Made by a program: the position numbers and the translations under genes
Shown here: piece by piece, positions 8,665 to 15,829 of the stretch
How positions within the stretch are numbered: the first letter of the stretch is position 1
How the letters are laid out: each line of letters starts with the position of its first letter
DNA from: Methanomicrobium sp.
GTDB taxonomy: Archaea; Halobacteriota; Methanomicrobia; Methanomicrobiales; Methanomicrobiaceae
DNA: 53,030 nucleotides
NCBI GenBank assembly: GCA_017412625.1
Contig: JAFPWZ010000017.1
Span: forward strand, 1-53,030
Direction of reading: 5' to 3'
Notes under the pieces: generated by a model
Seen by the model: only the letters and a program-made list of their open reading frames with translations
Databases searched by the model: none
Told to the model about the DNA's origin: nothing

Positions 8665-9165
8665 TTGAGAATAGTATCGATTCATGTCGACAGCATGAAA
8701 TATCGTGCGGTAAGCCGGACGAAGTTCGCCGAACCGCTCGATGATGATGCCGGCAGGGAAGGCAGCATGACGGAAGGCGTCGTTCTCATGACCTGTGTCG
8801 AGTTAAACGACGAGTTCTGTCCCGAAGAAGTGGTAAAGAGCGCGGTTGACAACATTTTAAAGCGTCTGGACAAGATAAAGTGCAGGAGGGTCATGATCTA
8901 CCCGTATGCGCATCTCTCCAGCGGTCTTGCATCGCCGGACCGCTCCCTCGAGATCCTCAAAGGTCTTGAAGCGGCACTGAAGGATGAAGGGCTTGAGGTA
9001 AAAAGAGCGGCGTTCGGCTGGTACAAGGAGTTCGAGATGAAGAGCAAAGGTCATCCGCTTGCCGACCTTTCCATGACGATATGTCCAAAGACAAACAAGA
9101 CTTCGGACTTCAACTGTCACTGCCCGTACTGCCGCAGTCCGCTGAAGAAAGAAGAACTTGCATAG
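8665..9165 (+). CDS. Free-standing archaeal threonyl-tRNA editing domain with a C-terminal cysteine motif
   Basis: A 166-residue protein matching the N-terminal editing domain of archaeal threonyl-tRNA synthetase, which hydrolyses Ser-tRNA(Thr). The match runs over the whole domain: the first strand RIVSIHVDSMKYRAVSRTKF, the segment IYPYAHLSSGLASP near 93-106, and AAFGWYKEF followed by KGHPLADLS, which line the active site in known structures. The aminoacylation and anticodon domains are absent, so the protein acts in trans or has another role. After the domain comes CHCPYC near residue 152, a likely metal site not found in the usual editing domain. The TTG start is supported by GAGGG about eight bases upstream. 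Two operator-like palindromes precede it; nifS follows after 178 bases. Confidence 0.8.
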   Translation: MRIVSIHVDSMKYRAVSRTKFAEPLDDDAGREGSMTEGVVLMTCVELNDEFCPEEVVKSAVDNILKRLDKIKCRRVMIYPYAHLSSGLASPDRSLEILKGLEAALKDEGLEVKRAAFGWYKEFEMKSKGHPLADLSMTICPKTNKTSDFNCHCPYCRSPLKKEELA

Positions 9166-9202
9166 GAGAATCCTGCACGGGAGAAGATGTAAGTAGACAA
9201 TT

Positions 9203-9272
9203 CGTTAACCGTTATATCGTTAAAATCGCCGTATCGCAAAATCACATATCGCATATCGCAAAATCGTTAACC
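9203..9272. repeat. Direct repeats in the nifS upstream region
   Basis: TATCGCAAAATC occurs at 9232-9243 and again at 9254-9265, a 22-base period, with a further TATCGC core between them. The block is flanked by two copies of CGTTAACC (9203-9210 and 9265-9272). The spacing of two helical turns would suit a DNA-binding protein on one face; slippage is the alternative. Confidence 0.5.
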
Positions 9273-9343
9273 ATTAAAACGCAATCACAAATCCGTATAA
9301 TAGGAATAATCTTATTCGAATATAACAGAATTTGGAGTACACA

Positions 9344-10525
9344 ATGACAGAGAGTCACTTAATATACATGGACAATGCAGCCACGACGCCCATGCGACAG
9401 GAGGTTGTGGACGCAATGATACCCTATATGAGGGAGAATTTCGGAAATCCGTCCTCATTGTATGATATCGCGAAGACTAACCGCGAGGCCGTCGCACTCG
9501 CGAGAAGCCGCGTTGCACGTGCGCTGAATGCCGAAGACAAGGAGATCTATTTCACGAGCTGCGGCACGGAATCGGACAACTGGGCAATCAAGGGAACGGC
9601 GTTTGCCAACCGCGACAGGGGTAAGCACATCATCACGAGCGCCATCGAGCATCATGCCGTTCTTTACACGTGTCACTGGCTCGAGAAGCAGGGTTTTGAG
9701 GTCACTTACCTGCCCGTCGACGAATTCGGCATGGTAAACCCCAAAGATGTCGAAGCCGCAATCCGCCCCGATACAATTCTTATAACGATAATGTTCGCGA
9801 ACAATGAGATAGGCACGATTCAGCCGATTGCCGAGATTGGTAAGATTGCCCGCGAACACAACGTACTTTTCCACACCGACGCCGTTCAGGCGGCAGGACA
9901 TGTCCCGATAGATGTCAGGGCAATGAACATCGATATGCTCTCAATCTCGGGGCACAAGTTCAACGGACCCAAAGGAACGGGTGTTCTCTATATCGGAAAG
10001 AGGGTCAAGCTCGATTCGCTCATGCACGGCGGCGATCAGGAGAGAAAGAGACGTGCGGGCACGGAGAATGTCGCGGGCATTGTGGGTATCGGACTTGCAC
10101 TCGAGCTTTCGGTAAAGGAGATGGATGCGACCACGAAGAGGCTTGACGCTCTCAGAAAACGCCTTGTAGACGGTCTTCTGACGATACCCAAGTCGCGTCT
10201 GAACGGTCATCCGACAAAGCGCCTGCCCAATAACGTCAATGTCATCTTCGAATACATCGAAGGCGAGTCCATCCTGCTCATGCTCAACAGAAGAGGAATC
10301 TGTGCATCCACGGGAAGCGCCTGTAACTCGGCATCGCTTGAACCTTCGCATGTTCTGACCGCCTGCGGCATTCCGCACGAGGTCGTTCACGGCTCTCTGA
10401 GGCTTACGCTCGGCGAGATGAACACGGAGGAGGATGTTGATTTCGTGATAGACGCGGTTAAGGATATCGTTCAGAAACTCAGAAACATGTCCCCGCTGAC
10501 ACCGGATGAGCTGAGGAAATATTGA
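9344..10525 (+). CDS. nifS: Cysteine desulfurase (NifS/IscS type)
   Basis: A 393-residue PLP enzyme that removes sulfur from cysteine as a persulfide for Fe-S cluster and other sulfur-carrier synthesis. Landmarks: YMDNAATTP at the N-terminus, a PLP-stacking histidine in AIEHHAVLYT, HTDAVQAAGH, the PLP lysine in SGHKFNGPKG, the AGTENVAG loop and the catalytic cysteine in ICASTGSACNS. A TTG four codons earlier (9332) opens the frame, but GGAG sits six bases before the ATG at 9344, which is therefore preferred. The scaffold gene iscU follows after 37 bases, so the two form an operon. It could supply sulfur to MoaD as well as to Fe-S scaffolding (inference). Confidence 0.95.
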   Translation: MTESHLIYMDNAATTPMRQEVVDAMIPYMRENFGNPSSLYDIAKTNREAVALARSRVARALNAEDKEIYFTSCGTESDNWAIKGTAFANRDRGKHIITSAIEHHAVLYTCHWLEKQGFEVTYLPVDEFGMVNPKDVEAAIRPDTILITIMFANNEIGTIQPIAEIGKIAREHNVLFHTDAVQAAGHVPIDVRAMNIDMLSISGHKFNGPKGTGVLYIGKRVKLDSLMHGGDQERKRRAGTENVAGIVGIGLALELSVKEMDATTKRLDALRKRLVDGLLTIPKSRLNGHPTKRLPNNVNVIFEYIEGESILLMLNRRGICASTGSACNSASLEPSHVLTACGIPHEVVHGSLRLTLGEMNTEEDVDFVIDAVKDIVQKLRNMSPLTPDELRKY

Positions 10526-10562
10526 AGAAATAAAACATAACAGTTTCACAAGGAGGAAAAAC

Positions 10563-10985
10563 ATGGATTACAGCGAGAAAGTAATGGATCACTTTGAGAA
10601 CCCGCGAAATCAGGGCACACTGGAGAACCCCGACGGCATCGGCGTGGAAGGAAATCCGCAGTGCGGCGATATCATGAAGATATACATCAAGGTCGCGGAC
10701 AACAGGATAGCGGATGTCAAGTTTCAGACCTTCGGCTGCGGAGCGGCAATTGCGTCCAGCAGCATGGCGACCGAGATGATAATGGGCAAGACCCTCGAAG
10801 AAGCGTGGGAGCTCTCGAACAAGGCGGTTGCGCAGGCACTGGACGGGCTGCCGCCGCAGAAGGTTCACTGCTCGGTGCTTGCCGAGGATGCGATTCACAG
10901 GGCAATCAATGACTACCGCGTTAAACAGGGTCTCGAGCCCTGGGAAGAGAAACCCGGCAAGAAGCACTGTCACGAATCCAAATAA
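10563..10985 (+). CDS. iscU: Fe-S cluster assembly scaffold IscU/NifU
   Basis: A 140-residue scaffold protein on which Fe-S clusters are built from iron and the sulfur delivered by the desulfurase encoded just upstream. The three cluster cysteines are visible in NPQCGD, FGCGAAIASSS and HCSVLAED. The N-terminal YSEKVMDHFENPRNQG is standard for the family. A strong AGGAGG lies about nine bases before the ATG. The C-terminus ends in an added Lys/His-rich segment with one more cysteine. The stop codon region begins an imperfect 18-base direct repeat (10971-11006) running into an A-rich terminator-like tract. Confidence 0.94.
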   Translation: MDYSEKVMDHFENPRNQGTLENPDGIGVEGNPQCGDIMKIYIKVADNRIADVKFQTFGCGAAIASSSMATEMIMGKTLEEAWELSNKAVAQALDGLPPQKVHCSVLAEDAIHRAINDYRVKQGLEPWEEKPGKKHCHESK

Positions 10986-11029
10986 AATCACGAGTCAAAA
11001 AGAATACAAAAATACAAGAATAAAAGAAT

Positions 11030-11055
11030 AAAAAAATAAAAAAATATTTTTTTCA
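11030..11055. terminator. Bidirectional A/T tract between convergent iscU and moaE
   Basis: Runs of A on one side and T7 at 11047-11053 provide oligo-T on the transcript of each convergent gene, the usual archaeal intrinsic termination signal. No strong hairpin is needed or seen. Confidence 0.5.
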
Positions 11056-11057
11056 GA

Positions 11058-11453
11058 TTATTGTTCAACCCAGCGTGAGCCGTTTTTGAGGTGTTCTTTC
11101 TTCCATATGGGCGCACGTGTCTTTATCTCTTCGAGTATGTATTCGCAGCCGCCGAATGCCTCTTTGCGGTGTCCGGCGCCGATTACGATGATAAGGATAT
11201 TCTCGCCGACTTCGAGGACGCCGATTCTGTGAATTACCTCGACGCTCAGCAGGTTATACTTCTTTTGCGCATCGGCGACAATCTCCTCTATCTCCTTTGT
11301 TGCGCCCTCGATGTATGCGGAGAGTTCTATTTTGTCGATTCCGTCGTTGCGGACAATGCCGTCGAAGACCACAATCGCGCCCATGCTCTCCTTCTTGCTC
11401 TCTTCAATCAGCTTTGCGATATCGACGTCTTCCTTTATGATTCTGACAGGCAT
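11058..11453 (-). CDS. moaE: Molybdopterin synthase large subunit MoaE
   Basis: A 131-residue MoaE, which with thiocarboxylated MoaD converts precursor Z to molybdopterin for molybdenum or tungsten enzymes such as formylmethanofuran and formate dehydrogenases. Supporting segments are GAIVVFDGIVRND near the N-terminus, VEVIHRIGVLEVGENILII and the active-site region HRKEAFGGCEYILEEIKTR followed by IWKKE, with the conserved lysines. A TTG five codons upstream is possible, but the ATG at 11453 gives the normal N-terminus and lies one base after the moaD stop, with GGGGA upstream. Confidence 0.93.
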   Translation of the reverse strand: MPVRIIKEDVDIAKLIEESKKESMGAIVVFDGIVRNDGIDKIELSAYIEGATKEIEEIVADAQKKYNLLSVEVIHRIGVLEVGENILIIVIGAGHRKEAFGGCEYILEEIKTRAPIWKKEHLKNGSRWVEQ

Positions 11454-11454
11454 C

Positions 11455-11763
11455 TTATCCCCCCGCAACCGGCGGATATATGGCTATCTCGTCGCCGTCG
11501 GCGAGTTTTACCCCGCCCGCATCATTGCGGTCAATCCTTGCGAGGTTGTGCATAATGAGCACGTAGTCCTGAAATTCGCCGTCCTGCGTGAATACCTCGC
11601 CGTATTTTTCGGGATAGCGGCGGCAGAAAGTGCCGACCGCGTCCTTCAGGCTGTTGGTCTCTTTGCCTTCGTATTCGAATATTGCCTCTTTGCCGAAGAT
11701 CTCCGTGAATCTTGCAAAGAATTTTATCTTTATCTTCATCTTCCGAATCATTCCCTGTAGCAT
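11455..11763 (-). CDS. moaD: MoaD-type ubiquitin-like sulfur carrier
   Basis: A protein of up to 102 residues with the beta-grasp fold of MoaD, ending in the diagnostic Gly-Gly (PPVAGG), whose terminal carboxylate is adenylated and thiolated. In archaea such proteins may double as SAMP protein modifiers. The start is uncertain: ATGs occur at 11763, 11751 and 11739, and the last gives MKIKIKFFARF, the normal N-terminus. The TATA-like box at about 11773-11785 favours one of the two later starts. It is co-transcribed with moaE and divergent from the HTH gene, with one perfect palindrome between them. Confidence 0.88.
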   Translation of the reverse strand: MLQGMIRKMKIKIKFFARFTEIFGKEAIFEYEGKETNSLKDAVGTFCRRYPEKYGEVFTQDGEFQDYVLIMHNLARIDRNDAGGVKLADGDEIAIYPPVAGG

Positions 11764-11792
11764 AATATCTAAATATTATACGCACAAATAAC

Positions 11793-11810
11793 TATTCACA
11801 ATTGTGAATA
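11793..11810. promoter_or_regulatory. Perfect 18-bp operator-like palindrome
   Basis: TATTCACAATTGTGAATA is a perfect inverted repeat placed in the divergent region between moaD and the HTH regulator gene. Near copies occur at 8590-8603 and 8611-8628. The regulator is the obvious candidate to bind it, giving autoregulation; this is inference from position. Confidence 0.65.
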
Positions 11811-11851
11811 TTGATCATACGATTCATAATGATAAATAGATTGTGATAATC

Positions 11852-12166
11852 ATGCAGTTACCGTGTCAACAGATAGTCTGGGATGTAATTCCGGCAATAA
11901 GAGCATCGATTGCGACCGAACTCGGAAATATGGGAGTGAGCAATCTCGAGATAGCGAGGATGCTTGACATAGCGCCATCCGCCGTATCCCAATACCGCTC
12001 GAAGAAGCGTGGATACAGGATAGAGTTCGACGACGACATCAAGGAAGAGATCAGGCACATCGCCGACGACCTCAATTCCGGCGCCGAGGTAAGCGTCAAC
12101 AAAAGAATATGCAAAATCTGCGGTATGATCCGGACCGACGGCGGTTGCGGAACCGAAGAAGCTTAA
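11852..12166 (+). CDS. Small XRE-like HTH regulator with C-terminal cysteine cluster
   Basis: A 104-residue predicted transcriptional regulator of the archaeal COG2522 type. The N-terminal half has the family pattern PCQQIVWDVIPAIRASIA and a helix-turn-helix NLEIARMLDIAPSAVSQY with KKRG after it. The C-terminal part has ICKICG and a further cysteine in GGCG, three cysteines that could bind zinc or an Fe-S cluster. The same HTH type precedes a ThiN domain in archaeal thiamine regulators, but no ThiN domain is present here. The frame opens at GTG 11843; ATG 11852 is preferred because a TATA-like GATAAATAG lies about 20 bases upstream, suggesting a leaderless message. It is divergent from moaDE. 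Confidence 0.8.
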   Translation: MQLPCQQIVWDVIPAIRASIATELGNMGVSNLEIARMLDIAPSAVSQYRSKKRGYRIEFDDDIKEEIRHIADDLNSGAEVSVNKRICKICGMIRTDGGCGTEEA

Positions 12167-12417
12167 ATCACCTTTTTGCAGCGATATTATCGGGTATTAC
12201 CGATCCTGTATTGCCAATCGGTTATTACTGATTATCATTAATCACTTTTTTCGGAGATGTATCTGCGCAGGCGAAGCGCAAACAAATCACTAACGAATTA
12301 CACACACGCAACGAATGACATCTCGAAATGGCATCTCGTGTAACGAAAGAGATATCGTGCAACTAATGTCCGAATGAATGTGAAAAGAAACGTCTGAAAA
12401 AAGAATATTTTGGAGAT

Positions 12418-12738
12418 TTACAGGTAGTTGTTCTTCATAAGCCACTCGACCTGCGGCTTGGTATATCTGTAAATAATGTCACACTTGTCATCCTGGAAGT
12501 CCCACGGAACGACAACGAGGACATCACCTTCGCGAATCCAGACTCTTTTCTTGATCTTACCCTTGATTCTGCCCACACGGGTAACTCCGTCATAGCTCCT
12601 CACACGGATGTGATTGGCGCCGAGCATCAAATCAGCGGTCGCAAACTGCTCTCTGTTCTTTTTGTTAGGAAGTCGGACGCGGACTATGACATCCTCCTCT
12701 TCTTCCTCCTGTGGTTTACCTTTTTTTGCTTCTACCAG
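12418..12738 (-). CDS. eif1A: Translation initiation factor 1A (aIF1A)
   Basis: A 106-residue S1/OB-fold initiation factor that binds the ribosomal A site of the small subunit. The body from DVIVRVRLPNKKNREQFA through MLGANHIRVRSYDGVTR to VVPWDFQDDKCDIIYRYTK is typical. The frame stays open upstream to an ATG at 12846, but that region contains a clear TATA box on this strand (about 12776-12790), which would place transcription start near 12756. The family N-terminus (Val-Glu-Ala-Lys-Lys) begins right after a CTG codon at 12738, nine bases downstream of GGAG; a TTG at 12747 abuts that GGAG. No ATG or GTG is available, so initiation is at CTG or TTG. Confidence 0.85.
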   Translation of the reverse strand: MVEAKKGKPQEEEEEDVIVRVRLPNKKNREQFATADLMLGANHIRVRSYDGVTRVGRIKGKIKKRVWIREGDVLVVVPWDFQDDKCDIIYRYTKPQVEWLMKNNYL

Positions 12739-12775
12739 AAATCCCAACTCCAGTCTGTACTTGTTTGTTTTAATG

Positions 12776-12790
12776 AAATATATATAATTC
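12776..12790 (-). promoter_or_regulatory. TATA box of aIF1A
   Basis: On the minus strand GAATTATATATATTT is an extended TATA box. It lies about 40-50 bases upstream of the CTG/TTG candidate starts and downstream of the longer open frame, which decides against the long start. Confidence 0.55.
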
Positions 12791-12953
12791 TCATCAACGG
12801 CATTATATATCGGTTGGGATATCCGCGTGTGCAGGTGCGGGTGCACGGGAAACGGTCCGTCGGGTATTTCCGCCCGTGAAAGCGTATTGCGGCAGAAATA
12901 ATATCTTTAAGTGCTTATAGACAGGATATCAGTTATCCGTAAGTGTGACTCAA

Positions 12954-13898
12954 ATGATGGAGATATATACAACACGGAAGAACGGCACGTCCGACACTTT
13001 ACAGTTATGCGGCAGTGCGGAGAAAGGCGCATGGATTAACATGAGTTCGCCAAACGAGGACGAACTCGCGGAAATCTCGGAGGTTACCGGATTTCCGGCG
13101 GAATACCTCAAAGCCGCTCTCGATGAAGAGGAAAGCCCGCGTATCGAGTCCGATAACGGCAATACTCTTATCCTAATCGACCTTCCCGAGATCATCGCCG
13201 ACGGCGACGACAAAATCTATTCCACAATTCCGCTGGGCATTCTCATAAACGAGGACTATATCGTGACCGTATGCCTGCGGGATAACGTCGTCATCGACGA
13301 TTTCAGAAACGGCAGAATCGCGGGATGCAACACCCTCAAACGCACGCGGTTTCTGCTTCAGGTGCTCTACAAGAATTCACAGTATTTCCTGCGCTATCTT
13401 CGCTCAATCGACAGAAAGACCAACGCGGTCGAGGACTCGCTCCACAAATCGATGAAGAACAAGGAGCTGATTGAGCTCCTCGGCATCGAGAAGAGTCTGG
13501 TCTATTTCTCAACCTCGCTCAAGGCAAACGAGGTCGTTCTCGAGAAGATAATGAAATTCAGGCAGATAAAGATGTACGAGGATGATGCCGACCTGCTCGA
13601 AGACGTCATTATCGAGAACAAACAGGCTATCGAGATGGCAAACATCTATTCGAATATCCTTTCCGGCATGATGGATGCTTTTGCCTCAATCATCAACAAC
13701 AATATGAACAGGATAATGAAGATCCTCGCTTCCGTGACGATTATCCTCTCGATTCCGACGATGATTGCAAGTTTCTTCGGCATGAACGTCCCGCTTCCGT
13801 TTCAGGAAAGCCCGATGATGACCGTTGCCCTTTTCCTCATCTCTCTGGGTATCGCGCTTGCCCTCGGTCTTTACATGCTGAAGAAGGAGTTTATCTGA
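12954..13898 (+). CDS. corA: CorA-type magnesium/divalent cation channel
   Basis: A protein of about 314 residues with a large cytoplasmic domain, a long alpha-helical region and two C-terminal membrane helices. The signature Gly-Met-Asn is present in FFGMNVPLPF at the end of the first helix, as in all CorA channels, and the second helix ends with positively charged KKEF. CorA pentamers conduct Mg2+ or Co2+ across the cell membrane. Starts at GTG 12945, ATG 12954 or ATG 12957 are all possible; no SD is clear. Confidence 0.92.
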   Translation: MMEIYTTRKNGTSDTLQLCGSAEKGAWINMSSPNEDELAEISEVTGFPAEYLKAALDEEESPRIESDNGNTLILIDLPEIIADGDDKIYSTIPLGILINEDYIVTVCLRDNVVIDDFRNGRIAGCNTLKRTRFLLQVLYKNSQYFLRYLRSIDRKTNAVEDSLHKSMKNKELIELLGIEKSLVYFSTSLKANEVVLEKIMKFRQIKMYEDDADLLEDVIIENKQAIEMANIYSNILSGMMDAFASIINNNMNRIMKILASVTIILSIPTMIASFFGMNVPLPFQESPMMTVALFLISLGIALALGLYMLKKEFI

Positions 13899-13984
13899 AA
13901 ATCGGGTATTTTGCTGATATGGCGTAAATATGACTCCATCGTCAATATCTGTCCTATTATTTTCACCATTTATTGCTGTCTATC

Positions 13985-14066
13985 CAATTTCATCTGATAC
14001 TACTTTCCGTCAATTTCATCCGGGACTACTGTCCACCTAAAGTCATACGGGACTACTTTCCCCGCC
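13985..14066. repeat. Three degenerate copies of a 26-27-base repeat
   Basis: The unit, roughly CAATTTCATCCGGGACTACT followed by TTCC, appears at 13985-14010, 14011-14037 and 14038-14066, with the core ACTACT-N-TCC in all three. The spacing is almost constant. Such closely spaced repeats resemble the multiple terminal repeats of IS21-like insertion sequences, but no transposase or second end is present, so this may be a remnant or a protein-binding array. It occupies most of the informative part of the 299-base gap after corA. Confidence 0.5.
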
Positions 14067-14197
14067 CGCCCCATAATTTGGGAAATGTGATAGGGTTTAA
14101 TATTGCAAAAATTAAAAATTTGAGGGAATAATATTCTATCATCCTCAAAAATTGTGAATATATTCGTGACTAAAATCGATACCGAAACCGTGATAAA

Positions 14198-14836
14198 ATG
14201 CTGACTTCCATTGAGACATCGCTCCCTGCCGATTTCATAATAAATTCGATAGGTATAGCCGTATTTGCCGTAACGGGTGTGCTTGCGGGCGCAAAGAAAG
14301 GCATGGATCTCTTCGGCATCGTTGTTCTGGCGCTTATCACGGCTTTCGGAGGCGGAACCATACGTGACATCATACTCGATGCGCCCGTATTCTGGGTTGA
14401 AAACTTTTCATATGTCTATATTGCGATAATTGCGGCAATCGCGGCATTTTACCTTCAGGAACAGTTCTGGAAGACGTATAAGCCTCTGCTGCACTTCGAT
14501 GCTCTCGGAGTTGCGCTCTTCAACGTCGAAGCCATAGACAAGACACTCGCGCTCGGATACGGCGCCGAGGTTGCGGTCACAATGGGGCTTATCACGGGTA
14601 TCGCCGGAAGTATCATCCGAGATGTCCTAGCGGATCGTCCGAATCTGCTTCTCAAGAAAGAGATGTATGCAACGCCGATATTCACCGGCGGCATCGTCTA
14701 TGTGACTCTGCTGATTTTCGTCCCGCAACTCGGACTCATAAATGCGGGCATAGGAATACTTACGGTCTTCGTCATCCGCGTCGCCGCCATCAGATGGAAT
14801 ATCACCTATCCCAAGTTCATGCAGATACCCGAGTGA
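14198..14836 (+). CDS. UPF0126/TRIC-type membrane channel protein
   Basis: A 212-residue integral membrane protein built of two similar halves of three helices each, as in prokaryotic TRIC channels (UPF0126, YicG-like). The repeated signature appears as AFGGGTIRDI in the first half and ITGIAGSIIRDVL in the second, plus GALKG-like AVTGVLAGAKKGMDLFG. The family includes trimeric monovalent cation channels; some members were proposed to carry glycine. A right half-palindrome AATTGTGAATA lies 38 bases before the start and resembles half of the operator at 11793-11810. Confidence 0.88.
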   Translation: MLTSIETSLPADFIINSIGIAVFAVTGVLAGAKKGMDLFGIVVLALITAFGGGTIRDIILDAPVFWVENFSYVYIAIIAAIAAFYLQEQFWKTYKPLLHFDALGVALFNVEAIDKTLALGYGAEVAVTMGLITGIAGSIIRDVLADRPNLLLKKEMYATPIFTGGIVYVTLLIFVPQLGLINAGIGILTVFVIRVAAIRWNITYPKFMQIPE

Positions 14837-14958
14837 GCCCGTACGGAAGATGCGCAGACCGCGAATGAGGGTAAAATTTGCAAAGTCATATTATCTAATG
14901 ATTAAAAATAATAAGTGATATGCGCTATGGCGGGTAGTTGTACCCCAAGGTGATTGTT

Positions 14959-15312
14959 TTGGTAATTAAGACAGCAAAATCGGCCTTTGAACATTACGAC
15001 AGGCATTTCGGGAAGAAGAATGTCCCCCCTGAGAAGAAAAGGCAGGACAAGATTGTGATGGCACTTTACTTCATGGGCGATGAAGGAAGAAAGAGCGTTC
15101 TGAGACAGGATATAGAGCATAAATGCTCGATTCCGAAGAACGAGATTATGTCGGGTGTCGAGGAACTTACCGAGAAGAACTACCTTATCGACGAATCCAC
15201 AATGTCGGGCATGAAATGGCGTCTGAACAGGCACGGCATCTCCTATGTGGAGAGCATCGTCGAAGAACTCGAGATGGACAGCTCGGCGTTTTACATTCCC
15301 GATTCCGAATAA
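14959..15312 (+). CDS. Small predicted winged-helix protein, unknown function
   Basis: A 117-residue protein. Residues in the middle, from DIEHKCSIPKNEIMSGVEEL to KNYLIDESTM and WRLNRHGISYVESIV, give the helix-helix-strand-strand pattern of a winged-helix domain, suggesting DNA binding; no named family is recognised. The frame is open from a TTG at 14938 and a GTG at 14950, but AGGTGAT at 14948-14954 is well placed for the TTG at 14959. The stop codon lies inside the first copy of a 3 x 12-base tandem repeat. Confidence 0.6.
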   Translation: MVIKTAKSAFEHYDRHFGKKNVPPEKKRQDKIVMALYFMGDEGRKSVLRQDIEHKCSIPKNEIMSGVEELTEKNYLIDESTMSGMKWRLNRHGISYVESIVEELEMDSSAFYIPDSE

Positions 15313-15342
15313 TCACAAGAATAGTCACAAGAATAATCACAA
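15307..15342 (+). repeat. 3 x 12-bp tandem repeat across a stop codon
   Basis: GAATAATCACAA, GAATAGTCACAA and GAATAATCACAA follow one another. The first copy holds the last sense codon (GAA) and the stop TAA at 15310-15312 of the winged-helix gene; the unit is a multiple of three, so each copy repeats Glu-stop in frame. Confidence 0.85.
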
Positions 15343-15442
15343 TACTGTCGTTAAAAAAGGCATCAATATTTTTTAAGAAATACTCTTTTGTATCGGTTTT
15401 ATCCGATGTATTCGGTTTACCTGATTTAGCGGTTTTAACGTT

Positions 15443-15772
15443 TTACAGTTTTTTCAAGGCGCTGCGAATCTCCGCTATCTTATCGCCGGTGAGTTTGCCC
15501 TTCTTGCCGACGATCTCGGTCTTGCGCACGGTGAAAATTCCGGAGACTATCAGATAGCTCTCCTCGAAGAGACTCAAGCCCCCTTTCTCGAAGTCATCGA
15601 GTTCTACGGTGATTACGGGACCCTCACGCGGAGTGCGGCTTGTAATCGGGCAGATTTTCACCATATCCCTGCCGCAGTCACCCATTACGACGGCGGGGCG
15701 GACTTTCAGCTCGCTGCCGGCACCGAGATAAACGGGTGCAAGGACAACGTCGCCGATAAAATACTCAGACAT
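15443..15772 (-). CDS. PemK/MazF-like protein
   Basis: A 109-residue protein of the MazF/PemK fold: the N-terminal strand pattern YFIGDVVLAPVY, then LKVRPAVVMGD (the RPA-V-V motif of the family) and KICPITSRTPREG. Typical MazF toxins are RNA endonucleases paired with a small antitoxin; no antitoxin gene of usual size is adjacent. The frame is open further upstream through the end of the preceding gene, but the ATG at 15772 gives the conserved N-terminus. It lies 43 bases after the ribose-1,5-bisphosphate isomerase gene on the same strand. It may be a housekeeping ribonuclease or an orphan toxin. Confidence 0.75.
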   Translation of the reverse strand: MSEYFIGDVVLAPVYLGAGSELKVRPAVVMGDCGRDMVKICPITSRTPREGPVITVELDDFEKGGLSLFEESYLIVSGIFTVRKTEIVGKKGKLTGDKIAEIRSALKKL

Positions 15773-15805
15773 ACTCAAACTCCGGCATACTCCTAAAATA
15801 TCGCT

Positions 15806-15829
15806 GTTCATCGTTTTACGAATCGTTTT
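15806..15829 (-). repeat. 12-bp-period direct repeat across the R15P isomerase stop
   Basis: On the minus strand AAAACGAT is repeated exactly 12 bases apart, once before and once after the TAA at 15818-15816 (AAAACGATTCGT, AAAACGATGAAC). It is shorter and weaker than the repeats at 15307 and 47746. Confidence 0.55.
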
